Shown: piece by piece, positions 17,531 to 26,477 of the stretch
How positions within the stretch are numbered: position 1 is the stretch's first letter
Layout of the letters: every line of letters begins with the position of its first letter
Source: Burkholderia ubonensis
GTDB taxonomy: Bacteria > Pseudomonadota > Gammaproteobacteria > Burkholderiales > Burkholderiaceae
DNA: 64,000 bases
Direction of reading: 5' to 3'
Assembly: GCF_001718695.1 (NCBI RefSeq)
Contig: NZ_CP013420.1
Coordinates: forward strand, 1,736,001-1,800,000
Translations under genes and position numbers: made by a program
Notes under the pieces: model-generated
Databases searched by the model: none
The model's input: only the letters and a program-made list of their open reading frames with translations
Told to the model about the DNA's origin: nothing

Positions 17531-17986
17531 TCAATGCACGCCCCAGCACGCGCGAGACGGTTCGTCCATCTGGCCGGTATCCGCCATTGCATTGCCTTTC
17601 GTCCCGTCCGAGCGCAACGTGAACGCTCCGCAGCGGTCATCGCGCATCGGCCCGTCGTCGAGCGGGCTGGCGACGAGTTCGTATGCCACCGGCGCATCGC
17701 CGTCGGCCGGTCGCCGCAGCGTAAGCCGATAGACCGGCTGCCCGTCCGGCGGTGCCTGTGTGTACGCATCCGGCAACGTCTGCGGCGGCGGGCCATCGAG
17801 CGTTTCGAGATACTGGGCGGCCCGGTACAGCGCACTTACCGCAGCGGTGCGATGCATGCGCGCGACGTGCGCGCGATATGACGGGACACCCCAGCTCGCC
17901 AACGCAGCGACGATCGCCAGCACGATCATCAATTCGAGCAACGTGAAGGCCGCCAGCCGGCGCATCGCAGCAGCGGCTCGCATCAT
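17531..17986 (-). CDS. pilE: type IV pilin-like protein, PilE-like
   Basis: A 151-residue prepilin. The leader ends in an Ala-Phe junction (RRLAAFTLLELMIV) with the conserved Glu5 and a 20-residue hydrophobic helix (to AIVAALASWGVPSYRAHVAR), so it should be cut by prepilin peptidase PilD; the usual Gly before Phe is replaced by Ala. The C-terminal half has Cys residues for a possible pilin disulfide loop (DDRCGAF and RACWGVH). It is the last gene of a five-gene minor-pilin operon and overlaps the preceding one by 4 bp (ATGA). Confidence 0.8.
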   Translation of the reverse strand: MMRAAAAMRRLAAFTLLELMIVLAIVAALASWGVPSYRAHVARMHRTAAVSALYRAAQYLETLDGPPPQTLPDAYTQAPPDGQPVYRLTLRRPADGDAPVAYELVASPLDDGPMRDDRCGAFTLRSDGTKGNAMADTGQMDEPSRACWGVH

Positions 17987-18642
17987 TGCACCGTCACGAC
18001 ACGACGCCAGCGCTGCGCCACGATGCGCCCGTCGCGCAACGCGAGCTGGCTCTGCAGCCAGACCACGCTCGAGGCATCGCCGCCGACGCCGCGCGCGGTG
18101 ACGAGGTACGCGCGGCTGCCGGCCGGACCGGCACCTCGCCACGCTTCGATCAGACAACGCGGCGGCTGCGCCGCCAGCGGCCACGATGCAAACGGCTCGA
18201 ACGCGTCGGCGACGCGCAGCGCGGGCGTCCGCCGCCACGCGCGTGGTTCACCATGCGATGCCGGTTCGTCGAGGTATGGCGCTGCGCCGCCGCGCAAACG
18301 CACGATGCATGCGGCCAACGCCGCATCGGCGGCATGAAACGCGATCATCCGATCGGACAACGCGCGCGTGCGACGCGATTCCGTCAACGCCGACTCGAAC
18401 CATGTGCCTGCCAGCGCCACGACCGCCGCGGCAACGGCCATCACGGCAGGCAGCGCAAGGCCGGCATTGCGAAGCCGACGCCGAAGCCGAGGCCGACGTG
18501 CGGGCGCAACGCGTAATGTCGCGCGGTTCGGCAACGCGGGGCCGTCACCTGCGCCGCGCCGGCCCGCAGCACGGCGCGCCGACGCATCGGCTGTCGCGAT
18601 CCGCGTCGCACAACGTCGGACGGACCGGGTCGCGCGGATCAT
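17983..18642 (-). CDS. pilX: PilX-like minor pilin assembly protein
   Basis: A 219-residue protein with a prepilin-type hydrophobic helix ([21 protein letters not shown]) as in PilX, whose usual start reads G-F-A-L-P. Its stop and start overlap its neighbours by 4 bp each, supporting the ATG at 18642. That start puts about 59 mostly Arg- and Ala-rich residues before the cleavage site, much longer than a normal leader of 5-25 residues. A later non-standard start or a frame problem is possible. PilX-type proteins form the tip complex that primes pilus assembly. Confidence 0.7.
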   Translation of the reverse strand: MIRATRSVRRCATRIATADASARRAAGRRGAGDGPALPNRATLRVAPARRPRLRRRLRNAGLALPAVMAVAAAVVALAGTWFESALTESRRTRALSDRMIAFHAADAALAACIVRLRGGAAPYLDEPASHGEPRAWRRTPALRVADAFEPFASWPLAAQPPRCLIEAWRGAGPAGSRAYLVTARGVGGDASSVVWLQSQLALRDGRIVAQRWRRVVTVQ

Positions 18643-19472
18643 CGGAATGCCTCACCGTCACGCACACCGCCCACGACACGATCGGCCAACGCGATCGATG
18701 AATTCCGCAACGCGACGATGCGATGCAGCGTGAGGCGCGCGCGGCCATCGTCGGATACGGCAACGCGACCATCGCAGTCGACATGACGCGTCGGCGCGCG
18801 CATCGGTTCACCGCGCGCCCGCACACACAGATGTACCGCGACGATGTCGCGCCACCCGTCAGCGCCGATCGCCGCCGCGTCGGCGAATCGCACGGTTCCG
18901 CGACGCAAATAGCGCACACGCAACTGGTCGATGCCGGACACCACCGGCTGCGGCGTGCCGGGGCGACCGCTGCCTTCGCAGTACAGCTCGGGCTCACCGG
19001 TCGACGGGCTGACATGCGCATCGAAGTGGTTTTCCACCAGCGGCCGCTCGCCGGGGGCACCGATACCCTGCCCGAGACAGTCGGATACCTGGTCGCCAAT
19101 GGTTGGCCAGGTCGACACACCGTCGCCGACATAACGGACCACCACCGCATCGGAGGCCTCGCGAGCGGCTTCGCAGCGCACCTGTGCACCATCGCCACGC
19201 ACCCGCGCCGCGGAGCAACCGAACAACGGCGGCAGCGGCAACGCGTCGTCGTCGTCGAGCGAACGAAATCCGGCCATCTGAATCTGCTGTCCGATCAGCA
19301 TCAGGGCCGTCGTGGCCGCATCGCGCATCGCGAACGCGTCCTCGGCCCGCCCGTGCGCGACACGCTGCGCGTGATACAGCGCGCCGACTGCCGCGAGCAC
19401 GAGCAGGCCGACGACCATCGCAATCAGGACTTCCAGCAGCGTATGTGCGCGGCTGCGGCGATCAGCGTTCAT
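18639..19472 (-). CDS. pilW: PilW-like minor pilin
   Basis: A 277-residue prepilin-like protein. After a short basic leader comes RAHTLLEVLIAMVVGLLVLA, a type IV pilin helix with Glu5, then a periplasmic domain with several Cys residues (LFGCSA, VRCEAA, SDCLGQ, LYCEGS). Size and position identify it as PilW, a component of the minor-pilin priming complex. The ATG at 19472 lies inside the end of pilV (11-bp overlap), and its stop overlaps pilX by 4 bp. Confidence 0.8.
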   Translation of the reverse strand: MNADRRSRAHTLLEVLIAMVVGLLVLAAVGALYHAQRVAHGRAEDAFAMRDAATTALMLIGQQIQMAGFRSLDDDDALPLPPLFGCSAARVRGDGAQVRCEAAREASDAVVVRYVGDGVSTWPTIGDQVSDCLGQGIGAPGERPLVENHFDAHVSPSTGEPELYCEGSGRPGTPQPVVSGIDQLRVRYLRRGTVRFADAAAIGADGWRDIVAVHLCVRARGEPMRAPTRHVDCDGRVAVSDDGRARLTLHRIVALRNSSIALADRVVGGVRDGEAFR

Positions 19473-19884
19473 CGGCGTCGAACTCCCGAAACGGAATGCG
19501 CACACACGACGGCGGCTTCGTCATCGTCCGCGCCGCATCGCACCGCGCGGACGCCGAGGCCGACTGCGCAGTGTCGGCGTCGCGCCAGCCGACGATCGCA
19601 TAGCTGACACCGGCCGCCCCACGGTCGAGCATCATTGCGCCGTCGGGCAACGATGCCGCCGCAAGCGCCGCGAGGCCGCCGTCATCGCCTGGTGCCGCAT
19701 GACGGCGCTCGATGCGTGCATCGGCCAGCCACAATGCACGTTCGCGCCAGATCGTCGCCCGCTGCATGCGGGTCATCGCGAACTGGCTGCCGACCACCGT
19801 CAGCATCACGGCCGCGAGCAGCGCAACGGCCAGCACCGCTTCGAGCAGCGACGTGCCGTGCGTTCGTCGGCGCGAGCACTTCAT
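19462..19884 (-). CDS. pilV: PilV-like minor pilin
   Basis: A 140-residue prepilin. The leader KCSRRRTHG precedes TSLLEAVLAVALLAAVMLTV, with the Gly cleavage residue and Glu5 in place. The pattern TSLLEAVLA is characteristic of PilV/GspI-type minor pilins. The gene overlaps fimT by 4 bp and pilW by 11 bp, so the five minor-pilin genes are probably translated as a coupled unit. Confidence 0.8.
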   Translation of the reverse strand: MKCSRRRTHGTSLLEAVLAVALLAAVMLTVVGSQFAMTRMQRATIWRERALWLADARIERRHAAPGDDGGLAALAAASLPDGAMMLDRGAAGVSYAIVGWRDADTAQSASASARCDAARTMTKPPSCVRIPFREFDADER

Positions 19885-20447
19885 GCCGCGTCACACCGGC
19901 CGGCCACGATGCGCGCGCGACCGCCCGCCGAAATCCGGATACAACGCGACGTGCGCGCCTCGTCGCCAGGCCGCTCGCGCTGCGCACGCAATTCGAAGCG
20001 CCGGATCCCGCCGATCACCTGTCCGGCCGGCGGCGCGAACGCCAGATCGTGCGTGGCGCCCGTCACGGCAATGTCGGGATCGCGCGGATACCGCCGCAGC
20101 ACCTGCGACCGCTCGTCGAAATGTCCGCTCACGAGCCAGCCGCACGACCATGCGGCCGGATCGCATGGTTCGTCGGCGCGCACGCAATCGCCGGCGGGCC
20201 CGGCCCGGCACAGCGTGACGCGCACGCCGAGGCGCGCCGCTTCGGCCCGCGCGAACGACAGCGCGCCGAGCAACGCGCGCGAGCGGGCGTCGACCCGCTC
20301 GCGCATCCGCCACTGCTCGAATGCCGGAGCGGCGTAGAGCGCCGTCGCGGCCGCCAGCGCGATTGCGACCATCAGTTCGACGAGCGTGAATCCGTCGCAG
20401 CGCCGCAGGTGCGCGCCGACAATCTTTCGGTGCAGTCCCATCGCCAT
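19881..20447 (-). CDS. fimT: FimT/GspH-like minor pilin
   Basis: First gene of the minor-pilin operon, 188 residues. The leader ends RRCDG and is followed by FTLVELMVAIALAAATALYA, a canonical prepilin cleavage site with Glu5. The remainder matches the GspH/FimT pattern, notably ALLGALSFARAEAARLGVRVTLC, followed by several Cys residues. A second short leader is possible, but ATG 20447 keeps a leader of about 19 residues. No pilY1 follows the operon. Confidence 0.82.
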   Translation of the reverse strand: MAMGLHRKIVGAHLRRCDGFTLVELMVAIALAAATALYAAPAFEQWRMRERVDARSRALLGALSFARAEAARLGVRVTLCRAGPAGDCVRADEPCDPAAWSCGWLVSGHFDERSQVLRRYPRDPDIAVTGATHDLAFAPPAGQVIGGIRRFELRAQRERPGDEARTSRCIRISAGGRARIVAGRCDAA

Positions 20448-20612
20448 TGCCCTCCGTCAACGTGATGCAACGACTGTAGCGACGCGAGCGAACCCGCGCC
20501 ATTGGCCAAACGGCCAACTGGCGACATGCGGCCGAGACCGACACAATCGGGACGAACTGGATCACTCGGCCCAATCGGGCCTGCGGAGAAGACGATGAAC
20601 GAACGCGGCGCG

Positions 20613-21095
20613 TCAGCGCTTACGCGGGGGCTTGGCAGCCGGAGAGGCGCGACGGAACTCTTCGATCACGTCGGCAAATTCGGACACGTCTTCGAACCGG
20701 CGATACACCGATGCAAAGCGCACATAGGCAATCGTATCGAGGCCGCGCAACTCGTTCATCACGAGTTCGCCGAGCTTCTCGCTACGCACTTCGCGCTCGC
20801 CTGTCGCGAGCAGCTGATATTCGATGCGGGCGACCGCCGCATCGATCGCGTCAGCCGCAACCGGCCGCTTGCGCAGCGCGAGTTGCATGCTGGCGACGAT
20901 CTTGCGACGGTCGAATTCCGTGCGGCTGCCGTCCTTCTTCACGACGACCGGCAGGGCCAGCTCGACCCGCTCGTACGTCGTGAAACGCTTGTCGCAGGCC
21001 GAGCAGCGACGGCGCCGGCGAATCGCGGCGCCGTCTTCGGACACGCGCGAATCCACCACCTGCGTGTCGTCGCTGCGGCAGAACGGGCAGCGCAT
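20613..21095 (-). CDS. nrdR: transcriptional repressor NrdR
   Basis: ATP/dATP-sensing repressor of ribonucleotide reductase genes. The 160-residue protein has the N-terminal zinc ribbon with two Cys pairs ([13 protein letters not shown] and [14 protein letters not shown]), then an ATP-cone domain starting around [17 protein letters not shown]. Length is standard. It begins 6 bp after the glyA stop, so the two are probably co-transcribed, an arrangement common in beta-proteobacteria. Confidence 0.97.
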   Translation of the reverse strand: MRCPFCRSDDTQVVDSRVSEDGAAIRRRRRCSACDKRFTTYERVELALPVVVKKDGSRTEFDRRKIVASMQLALRKRPVAADAIDAAVARIEYQLLATGEREVRSEKLGELVMNELRGLDTIAYVRFASVYRRFEDVSEFADVIEEFRRASPAAKPPRKR

Positions 21096-21101
21096 GAGCG
21101 A

Positions 21102-22349
21102 TCAGCGATAGACCGGGAAACGCTTGGTCAGGTCGGCCACTTGCGCGCGCACGCGCTCGATCGTCGCAGCATCTTCCGGGTTGTCGAGCACGTCGGCGAT
21201 CAGGTTGCCGACCAGCTCCGCCTCGGCCGTGCCGAAGCCGCGCGTCGTCATCGCCGGCGAGCCGAGACGGACGCCGCTCGTCACGAACGGCTTTTCCGGA
21301 TCGTTCGGGATCGCGTTCTTGTTGACCGTGATGTGCGCGGCGCCGAGCGCGGCTTCCGCCGCCTTGCCGGTGATGTGCTTCGCACGCAGGTCGACCAGCA
21401 TCACGTGGCTTTCGGTGCGGCCCGACACGATGCGCAGGCCGCGCTTGACCAGCGTCTCGGCCAGCACGCGCGCGTTCTCGACCACCTTCTGCTGGTACGC
21501 CTTGAACTCGGGCGACAGCGCTTCCTTGAACGCGACCGCCTTCGCGGCGATCACGTGCATCAGCGGGCCGCCCTGGATGCCGGGGAAGATCGCCGAGTTG
21601 ATTTGCTTCTCGTACTCGGCCTTCATCAGGATCACGCCGCCGCGCGGGCCGCGCAGGCTCTTGTGGGTCGTGGTCGTGACGAAATCGGCGTGCGGCACCG
21701 GGTTCGGGTAGACGCCCGCGGCGATCAGGCCCGCGTAGTGCGCCATGTCGACCATCAGGTACGCGCCGACCGACTTCGCGATCTTCGCGAGACGCTCGAA
21801 GTCGATCTTCAGCGCGAACGCCGACGCGCCCGCGACGATCAGCTTCGGCTTGTGCTCCTGCGCAAGCTTCTCGGCCGCTTCGTAGTCGATGTCTTCGCTT
21901 TCGTTCAGGCCGTAGCTGACGACGTTGAACCACTTGCCCGACATGTTCACGGGCGAGCCGTGCGTCAGGTGGCCGCCGTGCGCGAGGCTCATGCCCATGA
22001 TCGTGTCGCCCGGCTTGAGCATCGCGAAGAACACGCCCTGGTTCGCCTGCGAGCCCGAGTTCGGCTGGACGTTCGCGGCTTCGGCGCCGAACAGTGCCTT
22101 CACGCGGTCGATCGCGAGCTGCTCGACGACGTCGACGTATTCGCAGCCGCCGTAGTAGCGCTTGCCCGGGTAGCCTTCGGCGTACTTGTTCGTGAGCTGC
22201 GAGCCCTGCGCGGCCATCACGGCCGGGCTCGTGTAGTTTTCCGACGCGATCAGCTCGATGTGATCTTCCTGGCGGCGGTTTTCCTGCTCGATCGCTGCAA
22301 AGACTTCGGGATCGACGTTCGCAATGGTGCTTTGGGCTCTGTCAAACAT
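21102..22349 (-). CDS. glyA: serine hydroxymethyltransferase
   Basis: PLP enzyme converting serine and tetrahydrofolate to glycine and 5,10-methylene-THF, a main source of one-carbon units. The 415-residue protein shows the family start ([20 protein letters not shown]), the THF/PLP region [14 protein letters not shown] and the PLP lysine in [14 protein letters not shown]. The ATG at 22349 fits the usual N-terminus; an upstream in-frame ATG lies inside the leader. The leader carries a ZTP riboswitch, so expression should respond to 10-formyl-THF shortage. nrdR follows in the same operon. Confidence 0.97.
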   Translation of the reverse strand: MFDRAQSTIANVDPEVFAAIEQENRRQEDHIELIASENYTSPAVMAAQGSQLTNKYAEGYPGKRYYGGCEYVDVVEQLAIDRVKALFGAEAANVQPNSGSQANQGVFFAMLKPGDTIMGMSLAHGGHLTHGSPVNMSGKWFNVVSYGLNESEDIDYEAAEKLAQEHKPKLIVAGASAFALKIDFERLAKIAKSVGAYLMVDMAHYAGLIAAGVYPNPVPHADFVTTTTHKSLRGPRGGVILMKAEYEKQINSAIFPGIQGGPLMHVIAAKAVAFKEALSPEFKAYQQKVVENARVLAETLVKRGLRIVSGRTESHVMLVDLRAKHITGKAAEAALGAAHITVNKNAIPNDPEKPFVTSGVRLGSPAMTTRGFGTAEAELVGNLIADVLDNPEDAATIERVRAQVADLTKRFPVYR

Positions 22350-22765
22350 ACGGTTTCCGTTAAGTGTGTACAGGTTGACCGGGGTGGCCGAGTACATTGC
22401 GCTGCTGGCGGCACCAGCTCGACGTGGCGGAAGAATCCGTATGACGCGAGGCAGGGGACAGCCACCGGCGATGCACGCGACGGCGCACAACGGCTGCCCA
22501 GGCGAACGGCAAAAACGGCGCCCTGCGCTTCACGGTGGGATGCTCCACCTTGAACCCGAGGGTTCTATCGCCAGTCACGCAGGGGTGATGAGCGCGTTAG
22601 TTTATTGGATGCGTCATGAATAGGCAACCGCGCGGCGGCCACCGCAAACAAACGGGGACAGAGTTGCGCCGCCCGCACCGGCTGAGCTTTGCGCCTTGCC
22701 GCGGTGCGGCAATCTCAGTACGCTTGCAGGTTCCCCACCCGCTACCCTACCGACCAGGAGCAGCA
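22350..22765. other. glyA leader and divergent promoter region with ydfG
   Basis: A 416-bp gap holding the long glyA leader with its riboswitch (22495-22583), the glyA promoter that must lie to its right near 22600-22700, and the ydfG promoter. Reading frames here contradict the aptamer and look spurious. The segment after the aptamer contains GCAGCCG and CGGTGGCTG, which could pair as part of the expression platform. Confidence 0.55.
22495..22583 (-). promoter_or_regulatory. ZTP (pfl) riboswitch aptamer in the glyA leader
   Basis: Read on the minus strand, the leader contains GCGTGACTGGCG near its 5' end, a helix formed by GAACC and GGTTC, a second short hairpin (GGTGGAGCATCCCACC), and CGCCTGGGCA at its 3' end. 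The terminal motifs CGUGACUGGCG and CGCCUGGGCA are the two conserved pseudoknot-forming halves of the pfl/ZTP aptamer, which senses ZTP/ZMP when folate is short and activates one-carbon genes such as glyA. The expression platform would lie in the 145 nt before the glyA ATG. Confidence 0.85.
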
Positions 22766-23512
22766 ATGATCGTGTTCGTCACAGGCGCGTCCGCCGGCTT
22801 CGGCGCCGCCATCGCCCGTGCCTTCGTCAACGGCGGCCACCGCGTCGTCGCGACCGCGCGCCGCAAGGATCGTCTCGACGCGCTCGCGGCCGAGCTCGGC
22901 GACGCACTGCTGCCGCTCGAGCTCGACGTGCGCGACCGCGCCGCCGTCGAAGCCGTGCCGGCCACCCTTCCCGCCGAGTTCGCCGCGCTCGACGTGCTCG
23001 TCAACAACGCCGGTCTCGCACTCGGCGTCGAGCCTGCCCACAAGGCCAGTCTCGACGAGTGGCAGACGATGATCGACACCAACTGCTCGGGCCTCGTGAC
23101 GGTCACGCACGCGCTGCTGCCGGGCATGATCGCGCGCGGCCGCGGCCACATCTTCAACCTCGGCTCGGTTGCCGGCACCTACCCGTACCCGGGCGGCAAC
23201 GTCTACGGCGCCACCAAGGCATTCGTCAGACAATTCAGCCTGAACCTGCGCGCCGACCTGATCGGCACGCCGCTGCGCGTCACCGACATCGAGCCGGGCC
23301 TGTGCGGCGGCACCGAATTCTCGAACGTCCGCTTCCGCGGCGACGACGCGAAGGCGGCCGGCGTGTACGCGAACGTCCAGCCGCTCACGGCCGAGGACAT
23401 CGCCGACACGATCTACTGGATCGCGACGCGTCCCGCGCACGTGAACATCAACACGATCGAGATGATGCCAGTTGCCCAGGCGCCGGCCGGCCTCACCGTC
23501 CATCGCGGCTGA
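22766..23512 (+). CDS. ydfG: NADP-dependent 3-hydroxy acid dehydrogenase (SDR family)
   Basis: Short-chain dehydrogenase of 248 residues acting on serine, allo-threonine and 3-hydroxypropionate-type acids. It opens directly with the cofactor motif TGASAGFGAAIARAF, and has NNAG within VLVNNAGLALGVEP and the catalytic YGATK after a Ser in NLGSVAGTYPYPGGNVYGATK. The phrases EPAHKAS, MIDTN, FVRQFSLNLR and HVNINTIEMMPV are nearly word for word those I know from E. coli YdfG. AGGAG precedes the ATG. Monocistronic by appearance. Confidence 0.93.
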   Translation: MIVFVTGASAGFGAAIARAFVNGGHRVVATARRKDRLDALAAELGDALLPLELDVRDRAAVEAVPATLPAEFAALDVLVNNAGLALGVEPAHKASLDEWQTMIDTNCSGLVTVTHALLPGMIARGRGHIFNLGSVAGTYPYPGGNVYGATKAFVRQFSLNLRADLIGTPLRVTDIEPGLCGGTEFSNVRFRGDDAKAAGVYANVQPLTAEDIADTIYWIATRPAHVNINTIEMMPVAQAPAGLTVHRG

Positions 23513-23613
23513 CGGTCCGCCGCGAGCAGGCCCGGCGGCCGGCTCGCGGCCCGGAACATTCCGTTACGAATCGGTTGCGAAGCGGCCTCCCCGCTTCCGG
23601 TAAAATGCGCGCC

Positions 23614-24075
23614 ATGACTCAGCCTACCCGCCCCCCGGAAGCGCCTTCCGGCTTCACCTGGCCGGTTCGCGTGTATTACGAGGATACCGACGCAGGCGGC
23701 ATCGTCTTCTATGCCAACTACCTGAAATTCTTCGAGCGAGCGCGCACCGAGTGGCTGCGCGCCTGCGGCATCGACCAGCGGCGCCTCGCCGACGAAACGG
23801 GCGCGATCTTCATCGTCCGCAGCACCGCGCTCGACTATCGCGCGCCGGCGCGGCTCGACGATATGCTCGCGATCACGAGCCGGCCCGGACGGATCGGCCG
23901 CGCGTCGGTCGAATTCATGCAGGAAGCGTGGCGTGGCGACACGCTGCTCGTCGCCGGGCAGATCCGCATCGGTTGCGTCGACCGCACGGGCATCCGCCCC
24001 GCGGCGATCCCGCCGGCGGTGCTCGACGCGCTGCAACGCGGGCCCGTCAACGAGGCTCGCGTGAGCCCCGTTTAG
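23614..24075 (+). CDS. ybgC: acyl-CoA thioesterase YbgC (tol-pal associated)
   Basis: Hot-dog-fold thioesterase of 153 residues at the head of the tol-pal cluster. The diagnostic 4-hydroxybenzoyl-CoA thioesterase-type signature YYEDTDAGGIVFYANYLKFFERART contains the catalytic Asp; ARTEWLR and the following strands complete the family pattern. It hydrolyses short acyl-CoA or acyl-ACP thioesters, possibly for phospholipid turnover. The ATG at 23614 is the first in the homologous region. tolQ follows 133 bp downstream on the same strand. Confidence 0.93.
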   Translation: MTQPTRPPEAPSGFTWPVRVYYEDTDAGGIVFYANYLKFFERARTEWLRACGIDQRRLADETGAIFIVRSTALDYRAPARLDDMLAITSRPGRIGRASVEFMQEAWRGDTLLVAGQIRIGCVDRTGIRPAAIPPAVLDALQRGPVNEARVSPV

Positions 24076-24208
24076 ACAAAACCTATGAACTTGCCTTCCT
24101 GAATCGATACTAAGCATGGTTCCGCGCCAGGGCTGCGTCGGCGCGCCGTACCGCACGCACCCGTGCGCCCTTGCCGGGCGCCCCCGAAGGGACGTTACTC
24201 AAACCTCT

Positions 24209-24886
24209 ATGAACACTTCTCAAGACCTGTCGATCATTTCCCTCGTCCTCAATGCGAGCGTCCTGGCCCAGGCCGTGATGGGACTGCTGCTGCTGCTGTC
24301 GCTGATGTCGTGGACCTTCATCTTCCGCAAGTGGTTCGCGATCCGCCGCGCACGCGCACAGACCGAGCGTTTCGAACGGGATTTCTGGTCGGGCGGCGAC
24401 CTGCAGGCCTTGTATCAGAGCGCGGCGAACAACCGCCACACGATCGGTGCGCTCGAGCGGATCTTCGAATCGGGGATGCGCGAGTTCCTGAAGGCGAAGG
24501 AAAAGCGCATCAGCGACCCGGGCCTCGTGCTCGACGGCGCGCGGCGTGCGATGCGCGCGTCGTTCCAGCGCGAGATGGACGTGCTCGAAGCGAACCTGGC
24601 GTTCCTCGCGTCGGTCGGCTCGGTCAGCCCGTACATCGGTCTGTTCGGCACGGTCTGGGGGATCATGAACTCGTTCCGCGGCCTCGCGAACGTCCAGCAG
24701 GCCACGCTCGCGAACGTCGCGCCGGGCATCGCCGAAGCGCTCGTCGCCACCGCGATCGGCCTGTTCGCCGCGATTCCGGCCGTCGTCGCCTACAACCGCT
24801 ACGCGCACGACATCGACCGCCTCGCGATCCGCTTCGAGACCTTCATCGAAGAGTTCTCGAACATCCTGCAGCGCCAGGCCCAGTAA
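24209..24886 (+). CDS. tolQ: Tol-Pal system protein TolQ
   Basis: Inner-membrane stator subunit of the proton-driven Tol-Pal machine that invaginates the outer membrane during division. The 225-residue protein has one N-terminal membrane helix (LAQAVMGLLLLLSLMSWTFI), a large cytoplasmic loop, and two C-terminal helices including VGSVSPYIGLFGTVWGIMNSF and VATAIGLFAAIPAVVAYN, the conserved ExbB/MotA-type channel segments. The ATG at 24209 gives the standard length; an upstream ATG at 24116 lacks homology. Confidence 0.96.
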   Translation: MNTSQDLSIISLVLNASVLAQAVMGLLLLLSLMSWTFIFRKWFAIRRARAQTERFERDFWSGGDLQALYQSAANNRHTIGALERIFESGMREFLKAKEKRISDPGLVLDGARRAMRASFQREMDVLEANLAFLASVGSVSPYIGLFGTVWGIMNSFRGLANVQQATLANVAPGIAEALVATAIGLFAAIPAVVAYNRYAHDIDRLAIRFETFIEEFSNILQRQAQ

Positions 24887-24896
24887 GGAGCGCGAC

Positions 24897-25346
24897 ATGG
24901 CCGGAACTCCCATCCGATCCAGCATGCGCGGCGGCCGCTCGCGCCGCGCGATGGCCGACATCAACGTCGTGCCGTACATCGACGTGATGCTCGTGCTGCT
25001 CGTGATCTTCATGGTCACCGCACCGCTCGTCGCGCCGTCGATCATCAACCTGCCGACCGTCGGCAATGCCGCGCCGCAGGAGCAGACGCCGCCCGTCGTC
25101 GTCAACATCAAGGCCGACCGCACGATGAGCGTCAAGTACAAGAGCAACTCGGGCGCGACGCAGGAAGACACGATGACGAAGGCCGAGCTCGACGGCTTCA
25201 TCGCCGCCCGCCAGACGGATCATCCTGACCAGCCGGTCGTGATCGCGGCCGACAAGACCGTGCAGTACGATGCAGTCATGACCGTGATGTCGGATCTGAA
25301 GGCGCGCGGCGTCAAGCGCGTCGGCCTCCTCGTCAAATCGCAATGA
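24897..25346 (+). CDS. tolR: Tol-Pal system protein TolR
   Basis: ExbD-type partner of TolQ, 149 residues. The single transmembrane helix (YIDVMLVLLVIFMVTAPLV) starts with the conserved proton-carrying Asp, preceded by ADINVVPYIDVML, a family hallmark. The C-terminal periplasmic domain carries the usual VVIAADKTVQYDAVM. The start is 10 bp after tolQ, and the last 4 bp overlap tolA (ATGA), indicating a coupled operon. Confidence 0.96.
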   Translation: MAGTPIRSSMRGGRSRRAMADINVVPYIDVMLVLLVIFMVTAPLVAPSIINLPTVGNAAPQEQTPPVVVNIKADRTMSVKYKSNSGATQEDTMTKAELDGFIAARQTDHPDQPVVIAADKTVQYDAVMTVMSDLKARGVKRVGLLVKSQ

Positions 25347-26368
25347 AACGGCCCCCCCCGCGCAGCACCGCCTACCCGCCGATGCCGCCGCGCGAGCGCG
25401 GCACGTGGCGCGCGTTCGCGCTCGCGGCGTTGATGCACGTGCTGCTCGCGCTGTTCCTGTATCACGGCGTGCAATGGCAGAACAGCACCCCGGCCGGCGC
25501 CGAGGCCGAACTGTGGACGACGGTGCCCGACATGCAGGCGCCGCAGCCGGCCCCGACGCCGCCCGCCCGCGTCGCCCCGCCCCCTCCCCCGGTGAGGAAC
25601 GAGGAAGCGGACATCGCGCTGCAGCAGAAGAAGCGTCAACAGGAAGCCGCCGCACGCGAAGCGCTGCTCGAACAGCAGCGCCGCGCGCAGCAGCTCAAGG
25701 CGGAACAGGAAGAACAGGCCAAACGCGCGCAGCTGGCGGCCCGGCAGGCCGCCGCGCTCGCCGCGCAGAAGGCCGCCGAGCAGGAAAAGCAGAAGCAGGC
25801 TGACAAGCTCAAGCAGAAGCAGCTCGCCGAGCAGCAAAAACTGGAACAGCAGAAGCTCGAGCAGCAGAAGCAGGCAAAGCTCGAGGCGCAGCAGCAGGCC
25901 GCGAAGACGAAAGCCGAAGCCGCGGCCAAGGCGAAGGCTGAAGCGGCGGCCCGCGCGAAGGCCGATGCGGCGTCGAAGGCGAAGCTCGACCAGGAGCGGC
26001 GTGTGCGCCTCGCGCAGATGCAAGGCCTGGCGGGCGGCGGCGAAGGCGGTGGCGAAGGTCTCGCGAAGAGCGGCACCGGCACCGGCTCCGGCGGCAACGC
26101 GGCGTCCCCGGGCTATCCGGACAAGGTGCGGCGTCGCGTCAAGCCGCACATCGTCTGGGGCGGCGAGCGCGACAGCCTGACGACCGTCGTCGCGATCCGC
26201 TGCACGCCGTCGGGCGACGTATTGAGCGTATCGATCCGCCGTTCGAGCGGAAACTCGGGGTGGGATCAAGCCGTGGTCAGTGCGATCCAGGCGTCGGTCC
26301 CGTTGCCGCCCGATTCTAACGGTCGTACTCCATCGGACATTACGATTACCTTCAAGGCGGCGGAGTGA
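25343..26368 (+). CDS. tolA: Tol-Pal system protein TolA
   Basis: Periplasm-spanning protein of 341 residues anchored by one N-terminal helix ([19 protein letters not shown]). It is followed by a Pro-rich hinge and a long Lys/Ala/Gln-rich coiled coil (about residues 90-220) with repeated patterns such as QQKLEQ and AKAEAAAKA. The C-terminal TonB-like domain (from about residue 258) contains [16 protein letters not shown] and reaches TolB and Pal. Only the low-complexity rod is repetitive. It overlaps tolR by 4 bp. Confidence 0.94.
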   Translation: MKRPPPRSTAYPPMPPRERGTWRAFALAALMHVLLALFLYHGVQWQNSTPAGAEAELWTTVPDMQAPQPAPTPPARVAPPPPPVRNEEADIALQQKKRQQEAAAREALLEQQRRAQQLKAEQEEQAKRAQLAARQAAALAAQKAAEQEKQKQADKLKQKQLAEQQKLEQQKLEQQKQAKLEAQQQAAKTKAEAAAKAKAEAAARAKADAASKAKLDQERRVRLAQMQGLAGGGEGGGEGLAKSGTGTGSGGNAASPGYPDKVRRRVKPHIVWGGERDSLTTVVAIRCTPSGDVLSVSIRRSSGNSGWDQAVVSAIQASVPLPPDSNGRTPSDITITFKAAE

Positions 26369-26477
26369 ACGGAAATGCGCTTACACTCCCGCCGTCGCTG
26401 TAGGACGGGAACGAATCGGGTATTTTTACTGTCTCTGCGGTTGCGCAGCGATACAAGTCATACGGGAAGCAAGAAGC

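Noticed and set aside
22350..22490. N-terminal extension of glyA starting at ATG 22490
   Set aside because: The added residues are the leader translated in frame; homology to GlyA starts at 22349 and the riboswitch needs this region to be untranslated.
20502..22553. A 683-codon open frame antisense to nrdR and glyA
   Set aside because: Arg/Asp/His/Leu-rich shadow of nrdR and glyA; no protein-like motifs.
22495..22583. Glycine or THF riboswitch upstream of glyA
   Set aside because: Considered because of the gene, but the conserved blocks match the ZTP/pfl pattern rather than the glycine or THF aptamers.
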